This document shows, in pieces, positions 1-5,659 of a stretch of DNA of 10,885 bases (position 1 is its first letter; each line of letters opens with the position of its first letter). Made by a program: the position numbers and the translations under genes. The notes under the pieces are model-generated. The model was not told where the DNA came from. It worked only from the letters and a program-made list of their open reading frames with translations, and made no database searches. Source of the DNA: CAZYBG01 sp964645155 (GTDB taxonomy: Bacteria > Pseudomonadota > Alphaproteobacteria > Rhodobacterales > Rhodobacteraceae); the NCBI GenBank assembly GCA_964645155.1, contig CAZYBG010000095.1, positions 1-10,885 of the forward strand, given 5' to 3'.

Positions 1-1
1 G

Positions 2-1342
2 GCAGGGGCGGCCGCCCCCGCCGCCCCTGCCGCCCCTGCCGCCCACGCCGCCCCTGCCGCCGCGGGCGGGACGCTGCGGCTCCCCCGCGAGGCGGTCGGG
101 ACGATCGAGCGCGCGCTCTGCCATGCCGACCCCGAGCGCTTCGCCCGTGCCTACGGCATCCTGCTGCGGCTCAAGGCCGGCACGCTGCGCTGGGGCGACC
201 GCAGCGACCCGGTGCTGCACCGGCTGCTCGGCCAGGCCAAGGTGGTGGCGCGCGACATCCACAAGATGCACGCCTTTGTCCGCTTCCGCGAGCTGCCCCA
301 GGCCGGCCCGCGCCGCCGGTTCGGCGCCTGGTTCGAGCCCGAGCACCACATCCTCGAGGCGGCGGCGCCGTTCTTCGCCCGCCGCTTCGCCGACATGGAC
401 TGGGCGATTGCCACGCCGGCGCTGACCGCGATCTTCCGCGACGGCGCGCTTGGCGTCGGGGTGACAGCGCCCGGCCCGCGGCCGACCGAGGATTCGACCG
501 AAGGCCTCTGGCGCACCTACTACGCCGCGATCTTCAACCCGGCGCGGCTTATGGTGAAGGCGATGCAGTCGGAGATGCCGAAGAAGTACTGGCGGAACCT
601 GCCCGAGGCCACGCTCATTCCCGAACTGATCCGCGGCGCGCCGGCGCGGGTCGCGGCGATGCAGGCGGCGGCGCCCGATGCCGCCCTTGCCCGCCGCGCC
701 GCGGCGGCGCGCGGCATGGCAGCGCGGGAGGAGATCATGGCGCCGGGCGACCCGATCGCGGACCTGCGGCGGCAGGCGGCGGCCTGCACGCGCTGCCCGC
801 TGCATCGCGACGCCACCCAGGCCGTGCTCGGCGAGGGGCCGGCCGGTGCCGCGCTGATGATCGTCGGCGAGCAGCCCGGCGACCAGGAGGACCTGGCCGG
901 CCGGCCCTTCGTCGGGCCGGCGGGCGCGCTCTTCGACGCGGTGGCGGCCGAGGCCGGCCTCGACCGCAGCCGGGCCTACGTGACGAATGCGGTCAAGCAC
1001 TTCAAGTTCACCGTCCGCGGCAAGCGGCGGCTCCACCAGCGCCCCGACCAGAGCGAGGTCGCCGCCTGCCGCTGGTGGCTCGACCGCGAGCGCGAGGTGT
1101 TGCGGCCGAAGCTGATCCTCGCCATGGGCGCGACCGCGCTGGCCGCCCTCACCGGCTCGGGCGAGGGCATCCTCAGGCGGCGCGGGCGGGTCGAGCAGGG
1201 GCCGGACGGCGCCGCGGTCTTCGTCACCGTGCATCCGTCCTACATCCTGCGGCTGCCCGACGCGGCGCTGCGCGCGGCCGAGCGGGCGCGGTTCCGCGAC
1301 GATCTCGGCGCGGTGGCGGGGTTGCTCGGCCGCTCGGGGTGA
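2..1342 (+). CDS. udgX: UdgX family uracil-DNA binding/crosslinking protein with N-terminal DUF4130 domain (5' partial)
   Basis: The frame is open from the window edge to TGA at 1340-1342, giving 446 visible residues; the true start lies upstream. After an Ala/Pro-rich stretch (visible residues 1-22), residues about 24-245 match the DUF4130 DNA-repair domain (RDIHKMHAFVRFRE, WFEPEHHI, WRTYYAAIFNPARLMVKAMQ, EMPKKYWRNLPEA). Residues about 250-446 are a family 4-like uracil-DNA glycosylase domain with GEQPGDQED, GPAGALFD and the HPSYILR motif. The loop KRRLH (1022-1036) corresponds to KRRIH of mycobacterial UdgX, whose His forms a covalent bond to DNA at the uracil site; here that His is visible residue 345, so it should trap rather than release uracil sites. 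Likely Fe-S ligands are the CTRC pair and the Cys in ACRWW; a His in NAVKH occupies the place of a Cys in ordinary family 4 enzymes. It ends 17 bases before the convergent brkB stop. UdgX identity is very secure; promoter and operon are not visible. Confidence 0.95.
   Translation, partial: AGAAAPAAPAAPAAHAAPAAAGGTLRLPREAVGTIERALCHADPERFARAYGILLRLKAGTLRWGDRSDPVLHRLLGQAKVVARDIHKMHAFVRFRELPQAGPRRRFGAWFEPEHHILEAAAPFFARRFADMDWAIATPALTAIFRDGALGVGVTAPGPRPTEDSTEGLWRTYYAAIFNPARLMVKAMQSEMPKKYWRNLPEATLIPELIRGAPARVAAMQAAAPDAALARRAAAARGMAAREEIMAPGDPIADLRRQAAACTRCPLHRDATQAVLGEGPAGAALMIVGEQPGDQEDLAGRPFVGPAGALFDAVAAEAGLDRSRAYVTNAVKHFKFTVRGKRRLHQRPDQSEVAACRWWLDREREVLRPKLILAMGATALAALTGSGEGILRRRGRVEQGPDGAAVFVTVHPSYILRLPDAALRAAERARFRDDLGAVAGLLGRSG
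6..61 (+). repeat. Ala/Pro-encoding imperfect 9-bp tandem repeats in the udgX 5' region
   Basis: Units of the form GCCGCCCCT, with variants such as GCCGCCCAC, recur and encode Ala-Ala-Pro. They sit just before the conserved part of the DUF4130 domain, where family members have a variable Pro/Ala linker. It is probably a flexible linker that gains or loses units by slippage without changing the frame. Confidence 0.6.
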
Positions 1343-1345
1343 ACA

Positions 1346-1373
1346 TGCCGGCTGAGCCCTCAGCGCGCCGGCA
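1346..1373. terminator. Candidate bidirectional terminator between convergent udgX and brkB
   Basis: TGCCGGC (1346-1352) and GCCGGCA (1367-1373) are perfect inverted repeats. Inside them CTGA and TCAG can pair around GCCC if CGCG bulges out. The hairpin fills the gap between the two converging stop codons and covers the brkB stop. There is no T-tract on either side, so intrinsic termination is an inference from position and stem. Confidence 0.35.
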
Positions 1374-2283
1374 GGTCCGCCTCGGCGGGCCCGGCCGCCT
1401 GCTCCCCGGCCCCGTCCCGGGCCCCGTCCCGGGCCTCGTCCCGCGCCGCGCGGCGGCGCTTCAGATAGGGGTCGAGCTCGGCGTTGAGGACGCCGCCCAG
1501 CAGCACGACATAGGCCGAGAGGTAGAACCACATCAGCAGCGCCACCGCAGCGCCGAGCGATCCGTAGACCTCGTTGTAGCTGCCGAAGTTCGCGAGATAG
1601 ACCGAGAAGGCGACCGACACGACCAGCCAGAGCGCCGCCGCCGCCGCGGCGCCGGGGGTCAGCCAGGCCGGGCGGTGGCCGCGCAGGTTCGGCCCGTAGC
1701 GGTAGATCAGCCCCAGCGCGAAGACGATGATGGCAAGTGCCAGGATCCAGCGGACGACCTCGGCGGCGACCGTGGCGAACGGCCCGAGCGGCAGCAGCGC
1801 CAGCGCGATCGGCGCGACGACGACCGCGGCGATGGCGAAGATCGCGACCGCGCAAAGCACCAGCGTCAGCCCCGCCGCGGCGAGGACGCGGCGCAGCATG
1901 TTCGGCCGGTGATCGGTGCCGTAGGCGGCGTTGAGGCCGCGGATCAGCGCCGCGACGCCTGCCCGCGCCGACCAGAGCGCCAGCCCGAGCGAGAACAGCG
2001 TGGCCCAGCCGAGGCCGCCGCCCGCGCCGGCCGGGGCCAGCGACTGGACCTGCCGGGCCAGGATCGCGTGCACCTCGGCCGGCATCACGTCGCGGCCGAG
2101 CGCGATCAGCGCGTCGATCTGCGCCGGGTCGGCGACGAGGCTCCAGACCATCACCACCGCGGCGATCGCCGGGAAGATCGCGAGCATCGAGAAAAAGCCG
2201 ACTCCGGCCGCGATCAGGCCGAGATTGTGCCGGTCCATGCGGTCCATCGCGCCCATGCCGGCGCGATAGAGCTTGCCGAGCAT
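1360..2283 (-). CDS. YihY/virulence factor BrkB family inner-membrane protein
   Basis: This 307-residue protein has the BrkB fold signature near its C-terminus, ANFGSYNEVYGSLGAAV followed by LLMWFYLSAYVVLLG and LNAEL (about residues 231-270). Six hydrophobic segments are visible at roughly 25-50, 92-112, 135-165, 178-195, 213-233 and 245-268, the usual topology and length for the family. The family is often called a putative tRNA-processing ribonuclease BN, but that is a historical misassignment; its true role is uncertain, probably transport or envelope-related. The C-terminal tail after residue 275 is charged and repetitive (ARDE/ARDG units). The ATG at 2283 is preceded by only a weak ribosome site and lies 14 bases after the stop of a small reading frame, so translation may be coupled. 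Both probably share the EcfG-type promoter at 2490-2514. The family call is secure; the function is not. Confidence 0.93.
   Translation of the reverse strand: MLGKLYRAGMGAMDRMDRHNLGLIAAGVGFFSMLAIFPAIAAVVMVWSLVADPAQIDALIALGRDVMPAEVHAILARQVQSLAPAGAGGGLGWATLFSLGLALWSARAGVAALIRGLNAAYGTDHRPNMLRRVLAAAGLTLVLCAVAIFAIAAVVVAPIALALLPLGPFATVAAEVVRWILALAIIVFALGLIYRYGPNLRGHRPAWLTPGAAAAAALWLVVSVAFSVYLANFGSYNEVYGSLGAAVALLMWFYLSAYVVLLGGVLNAELDPYLKRRRAARDEARDGARDGAGEQAAGPAEADLPAR
1408..1443 (-). repeat. Three 12-bp tandem repeats in the brkB C-terminal tail
   Basis: Three adjacent units on the plus strand read GGCCCCGTCCCG (1408-1419), the same again (1420-1431) and GGCCTCGTCCCG (1432-1443). On the coding strand they encode the Arg-Asp-Gly/Glu-Ala repeats of the hydrophilic tail. 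The unit length is a multiple of three, so copy-number change lengthens the tail without a frameshift. Confidence 0.85.
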
Positions 2284-2297
2284 CGGCGCTGCCCGGA

Positions 2298-2426
2298 TCA
2301 GCGGCGCGGCTGCTGCCGCCGCCGCCGGGCGGCGCTGAGCGCGACGGCTTGGCGGGCCGGCGCGGCGGCGACGGTGGCGAGGCCGAGCAAGGCGAGCGCG
2401 GCGGCGATGAGAAGCGGGGTGGTCAT
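2298..2426 (-). CDS. Possible 42-residue single-helix membrane peptide upstream of brkB
   Basis: The ATG at 2426 has a good ribosome site, GCAGGA, eight bases upstream. The frame ends with TGA at 2298-2300, 14 bases before the brkB start. The product has an N-terminal hydrophobic helix (about residues 4-22, rich in Ala and Leu), then a strongly basic tail (RRRRQQPRR). It could be a one-pass membrane peptide with a cytoplasmic positive tail or, less likely, a short exported peptide. A longer version of the same frame reaches 2639, but it would run through the hairpins and promoter upstream, so I reject it. I recognise no family. The ribosome site, hydrophobic pattern, EcfG-type promoter about 64 bases upstream and tight spacing to brkB are the only support. 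If not real, this stretch is simply the brkB leader. Confidence 0.5.
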   Translation of the reverse strand: MTTPLLIAAALALLGLATVAAAPARQAVALSAARRRRQQPRR

Positions 2427-2489
2427 GGGAATCGTCCTGCTGGGTTCCGGTCCGGCCGCCGCACGGGCTGCGCCGCGGCTCGGATCCTC

Positions 2490-2514
2490 AACGGCCGCGC
2501 CGGCGGCCGGTTCC
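2490..2514 (-). promoter_or_regulatory. EcfG-type general stress promoter for the small peptide-brkB unit
   Basis: Read on the minus strand, GGAAC (2514-2510), a 16-base spacer and CGTT (2493-2490) match the alphaproteobacterial EcfG/SigT consensus GGAAC-N16/17-CGTT exactly. Transcription would begin near 2484, giving a leader of roughly 58 bases before the small frame at 2426. The site lies between the tandem hairpins terminating the upstream PRC-barrel gene and the first start codon, where a promoter is expected. Confidence 0.8.
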
Positions 2515-2566
2515 CAAAGGGGGCGCGGCCGGGCGCGGCCGGGACAGCCCGTCGGCCGAACGCGAA

Positions 2567-2629
2567 GGGCCCGCGCGGATGCGCGGGCCCCCTGGCAGTC
2601 ATCGGGGCCCGCGCGGATGCGCGGGCCCC
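2567..2629 (-). terminator. Tandem pair of GC-rich hairpins, probable terminators of the PRC-barrel gene
   Basis: Two near-identical units of about 37 bases lie head to tail. Hairpin 1 has a 10-bp perfect stem (2567-2576 with 2581-2590) and hairpin 2 an 11-bp perfect stem (2604-2614 with 2619-2629); both have the loop GGAT. Each is followed on the plus strand by GGCAGTCAT, so the whole unit is duplicated, not just the stem. They sit 35 bases beyond the PRC-barrel stop codon and upstream of the next promoter on the same strand. There is no U-tract, which weakens an intrinsic-terminator reading. RNA stabilisation is an alternative. Confidence 0.65.
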
Positions 2630-2664
2630 CGGCAGTCATGGTCGTCCGGTCGTCCGGTCGGCCG

Positions 2665-3666
2665 TCAGCCGGCGTCCTCGACCTCGGGCAGCGCCTCGAG
2701 CTCTTCCCGGGTCATCGGCACGTAGACGCGCACTTCCTCGCCCTCGGACTGCTGCAGGACGTCAAGCTCGTCCATCGACAGCGCCACCGGCTTCGCGCCG
2801 ATGCCGAGGAAGCCGCCCACATCCACCACCACGTCGGTGATCTGGCCGTCGTCGGTCAGGAGCAGGCGGTCGATGTCGCCGACCCACTCGTCGTTCGCGT
2901 CGTAGACGCGCGTGCCGGTCAGCGTGTCGGCGGTCAGCGTCGCGGTGTCGGCCGGCGCGAAGCCCTCGCGCTCCATCGGCGTGCGGGTCTCCATGTCGGC
3001 GCCGGTGGTGCCGGCCAGGCTCTCGCTCGGGTCGTCCGCCATCGCGTCGGCATCGGTGCCGGTCGCCATGTCGGTCCCGGTGCCGTCCATCGTCGTCGTG
3101 GCGTCGCCCTCGGTCGTCGCGGCGGTGTCGCCGCCTTCCGGCGCCATCACCGCGCCGCCCTCGGCGCCGGTGGCGGTGTCGCCGACCGCGCTGTCGGTCG
3201 TCATCGCGGTGTCGGCCCCGCCGGCGGCATCCGTCTCCATGCCATAGGGCGGCGCGTTCTCGAAGTCGGTACGTGCGGCGTTCATCACCAGGAAGAAGTC
3301 GCCCGCATCCTCGGCGGTGGCGCTGTCGGCGACGAACTGCACCGCGTCCATGTCGACCGCGACCTGCTGCTCGCCGATGCCGAGGAAGCCGCCGATATCG
3401 ACCAGCACGGCCTCGACCTCGCCCTCGCGGGTCAGGATCACGTCGTTGATCTCGCCGATATCTTCCCAGTCGTCCTGGACACCGGCGATCTCCTCGCCCT
3501 CGACCCCGGCCTCCGAGGCATAGACGCGCATCCCGATGAAGTCCGAGGCGCGGATTTCCGTGGGCTCGGCCTGCATGCGGAACATGCCTTCCGTGGTGGC
3601 CTCCTGGGCGAGCGCGGCGACCGCGGTCGCGCCGACGATGGCAGTTGAAAGCATGAGCTTTTTCAT
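2665..3666 (-). CDS. Secreted protein with two PRC-barrel domains joined by an acidic Thr/Asp/Gly-rich linker
   Basis: The 333-residue product starts at ATG 3666, preceded by a strong ribosome site (GGAAGGA, eight bases upstream). Residues 1-20 are a Sec signal peptide (MKKLMLSTAIV then a hydrophobic core, probable cleavage after ALA-20). PRC-barrel 1 spans about residues 40-130 and PRC-barrel 2 about 244-328. Both carry the same core, VDIGGFLGIG at 89-98 and VDVGGFLGIG at 281-290, so they look like an internal duplication. The roughly 100-residue linker (143-243) is very rich in Thr, Asp, Gly, Ala and Met and has few basic residues. PRC-barrels are small beta domains found in photosynthetic reaction centre H subunits, RimM and many stress proteins; a periplasmic or cell-surface role is inferred. 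It is divergent from treZ with 232 bases between them and has an EcfG-type promoter at 3732-3756. An in-frame upstream start at 3921 is rejected because it would lie upstream of that promoter and overlap treZ. The exact role is unknown. Confidence 0.92.
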   Translation of the reverse strand: MKKLMLSTAIVGATAVAALAQEATTEGMFRMQAEPTEIRASDFIGMRVYASEAGVEGEEIAGVQDDWEDIGEINDVILTREGEVEAVLVDIGGFLGIGEQQVAVDMDAVQFVADSATAEDAGDFFLVMNAARTDFENAPPYGMETDAAGGADTAMTTDSAVGDTATGAEGGAVMAPEGGDTAATTEGDATTTMDGTGTDMATGTDADAMADDPSESLAGTTGADMETRTPMEREGFAPADTATLTADTLTGTRVYDANDEWVGDIDRLLLTDDGQITDVVVDVGGFLGIGAKPVALSMDELDVLQQSEGEEVRVYVPMTREELEALPEVEDAG

Positions 3667-3731
3667 GTGGTTGGTCCTTCCATGAGAGGTCCGTGAGGAT
3701 CTGTTCGGCGTGCTTCCACGCTCGGCCACAC

Positions 3732-3756
3732 AACGCGCAGGGCCGCCGCCGGTTCC
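3732..3756 (-). promoter_or_regulatory. EcfG-type general stress promoter for the PRC-barrel gene
   Basis: On the minus strand GGAAC (3756-3752), 16 bases and CGTT (3735-3732) form an exact match to the EcfG consensus. Transcription would start near 3725, about 59 bases before the ATG at 3666. This placement also supports the short start with its signal peptide. Confidence 0.82.
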
Positions 3757-3836
3757 CATCCCGGTCCCGCCATCCGCGGTGCCGCCCGGCGACGGCGCCG
3801 CGGTGCGGCTGCGGCACTTCGGGCGGGAAAATCCGC

Positions 3837-3862
3837 GGAACCCCGGCCGACGGAACGCCGTT
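3837..3862 (+). promoter_or_regulatory. EcfG-type general stress promoter for treZ-treY
   Basis: GGAAC (3837-3841), a 17-base spacer and CGTT (3859-3862) match the EcfG consensus exactly on the plus strand. Transcription would start near 3869, leaving a leader of about 30 bases before ATG 3899. It is divergent from the PRC-barrel promoter, with about 80 bases between the two elements, so both genes can be switched on together from one intergenic region. Confidence 0.82.
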
Positions 3863-3898
3863 CGAAACCGTATCGCAGCAACAGCTTGGACGCTTCTC

Positions 3899-5659
3899 AT
3901 GCAGCTTTCCACCGCCGACATCCCCGCCGGCCGCCTGCACTACCGGCGGCGCTGGGGGGCCGAGCCCGAGGGCAGCGCGCGCTGGCGGTTCGCGATCTGG
4001 GCGCCCTCGGCGCGGTCGGTCTCGGTCGAGGTCTCCGGCGCCGTCACGCCGCTCGACCGCACCGGCGACGGGTTTCACAGCGGCTTGGCGCCCGGCCTCG
4101 CCGGCGATCCCTACATGTTCATCGTCGACGGCCTGCGCGTGCCCGACCCGGCCGCGCGCGCGCAGGCCGGCCACGTCCACGGCCCCTCGCAGCTCGTCGA
4201 TCCCGGCGCCCGCATCTGGGCGACCGACTGGCACGGCCGGCCCTGGGAAGAGGCGGTGATCTACGAGCTTCACCTCGGCACCTTCACGCCCGAGGGCACC
4301 TTCGCGGCCGCCGCCGCGCGGATGCGCGAACTCGCCGCCCTCGGCATCACCGCGATCGAGCTGATGCCCGTGGCCCAGTTCCCCGGCCGCCGCGGCTGGG
4401 GCTACGACGGCGTGCTGCCCTATGCGCCGCACCCCGCCTACGGCACGCCCGACGAGATGAAGGACCTGGTCGAGACGGCGCAGGCCGCCGGCCTGATGGT
4501 CATCCTCGACGTCGTCTACAACCACTTCGGGCCGGAGGGGAACGCGCTGCCGCAGGTCGCGCCCGAGTTCTTCGATCCGCGCCGGCAGACGCCCTGGGGC
4601 GCGGCGATCGACTACACCAGGCCGGCGGTGCGCAGCTTCTTTCTCGACAACGCGCTCGCCTGGCTCTGCGAATACCGCCTCGACGGGCTCCGGCTCGACG
4701 CGGTGCACGAGATCGCCGATCCCTCGACGCCGGACCTCGTGACCGAGCTGCGCCAGCGGATCGACGCTATCGGCTTTGCCCGGCCGATCCACCTGATCGC
4801 CGAGGACGAGCGCAACCGGCCCGACTACCGCGAGGCCGGCGCCGTCACCGCCGAATGGAACGACGACTGGCACCATGCCATCCACTGCGCGCTGACCGGC
4901 GAATGCGAAGGCTACTACGCCTCGTTCGCCGCCGACCCGGTGGGCGACCTCGCCACCGCGCTGGCCGACGGGCATGTCGAGCAGGGCCAGCCGCGACCCG
5001 GCCTTTCCGCGCCGCGCGGCGCGCCCTCGGCGCACCTGCCCTGGACCGCCTTCGTCAACGCCAACCAGACGCACGACCAGATCGGCAACCGCCCCCGCGG
5101 CGAGCGGCTGCTGGCGCTCGCCGATCCGCGGGCGGTCGAGGTCGCCCATGCGCTCCTCCTCACCGCCCCGTTCATCCCGATGCTCTTCATTGGCGAGGAG
5201 GCGGGCGAGACCGCGCCGTTCCTGTTCTTCGCCGATTTCGACGGCGACCTCGCCGAGGCGACCCGCCGCGGCCGCCAGCAGGAATTCGCGGCCTTCGCAG
5301 GCTTCTCGGGCGCGGTGCCCGACCCGATCGACCCCGCGACGTTCGAGGCCTCGCGCCCGTTCCGGGGCGATCCCGCCGGCGCCGCGCACTGGCGCGCGCT
5401 GACCGGCCGGCTGCTCGCGCTCCGCGCCGCGCGGATCGTGCCGCTGATGAAGAGCGGCCGCGCCGGCCCGGCGCGGGTGACGCGCACCGGGCCGCGGTCG
5501 CTGTCGGTCGCCTGGGCGTTCCGCGCCGGCTTCGTCGTGGCACATGTCAACCTCGGCGCGCCGCCCGGCCTCGCGCCGCGCACCGACCCGCATGACGTCG
5601 CGATCGGCGATGTCGCCCGCGACCCCTATGCCTTCGCGCTGATCGTGAGCCGCCCATGA
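3899..5659 (+). CDS. treZ: Malto-oligosyltrehalose trehalohydrolase
   Basis: This cytoplasmic GH13 enzyme hydrolyses the alpha-1,4 bond next to the terminal trehalose of maltooligosyltrehalose, releasing trehalose (second step of the TreY-TreZ pathway). The 586-residue length is normal. An N-terminal beta domain (about 12-110; FAIWAPSARSVSVEV) precedes the (beta/alpha)8 barrel beginning at VIYELHLGTFTPEG. GH13 motifs are complete: DVVYNH (204-209), LRLDAVH with nucleophile Asp267, IAEDERN with acid/base Glu302, and QTHDQIGN with Asp393. TreZ-typical WNDDWHH and FIGEEAGE are also present. ATG 3899 was chosen because the conserved domain begins just after it and the promoter at 3837-3862 would start transcription near 3869; the earlier in-frame start at 3710 precedes the promoter. 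The ribosome site is weak (TTGGA). Its TGA overlaps the treY ATG. The assignment is secure. Confidence 0.97.
   Translation: MQLSTADIPAGRLHYRRRWGAEPEGSARWRFAIWAPSARSVSVEVSGAVTPLDRTGDGFHSGLAPGLAGDPYMFIVDGLRVPDPAARAQAGHVHGPSQLVDPGARIWATDWHGRPWEEAVIYELHLGTFTPEGTFAAAAARMRELAALGITAIELMPVAQFPGRRGWGYDGVLPYAPHPAYGTPDEMKDLVETAQAAGLMVILDVVYNHFGPEGNALPQVAPEFFDPRRQTPWGAAIDYTRPAVRSFFLDNALAWLCEYRLDGLRLDAVHEIADPSTPDLVTELRQRIDAIGFARPIHLIAEDERNRPDYREAGAVTAEWNDDWHHAIHCALTGECEGYYASFAADPVGDLATALADGHVEQGQPRPGLSAPRGAPSAHLPWTAFVNANQTHDQIGNRPRGERLLALADPRAVEVAHALLLTAPFIPMLFIGEEAGETAPFLFFADFDGDLAEATRRGRQQEFAAFAGFSGAVPDPIDPATFEASRPFRGDPAGAAHWRALTGRLLALRAARIVPLMKSGRAGPARVTRTGPRSLSVAWAFRAGFVVAHVNLGAPPGLAPRTDPHDVAIGDVARDPYAFALIVSRP

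Noticed and set aside
2427..2639. N-terminal extension of the small frame upstream of brkB to an ATG at 2639
   Set aside because: It would be coded by the tandem hairpins and the EcfG-type promoter; the internal ATG at 2426 has a proper ribosome site and a hydrophobic start.
1075..3648. Very long open frame on the plus strand (857 residues) across the brkB and PRC-barrel region
   Set aside because: It is antisense to two well-supported genes, is dominated by Arg, Ala and Gly, has no family motif, and starts inside udgX. Such frames are expected in very GC-rich DNA.
3710..3898. N-terminal extension of treZ to 3710
   Set aside because: It lies upstream of the promoter at 3837-3862, and its sequence is Pro/Arg-rich with no similarity to the TreZ N-terminal domain.
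3667..3921. N-terminal extension of the PRC-barrel gene to 3921
   Set aside because: It would overlap the treZ start, pass through two promoters, and bury the obvious signal peptide beginning at ATG 3666.
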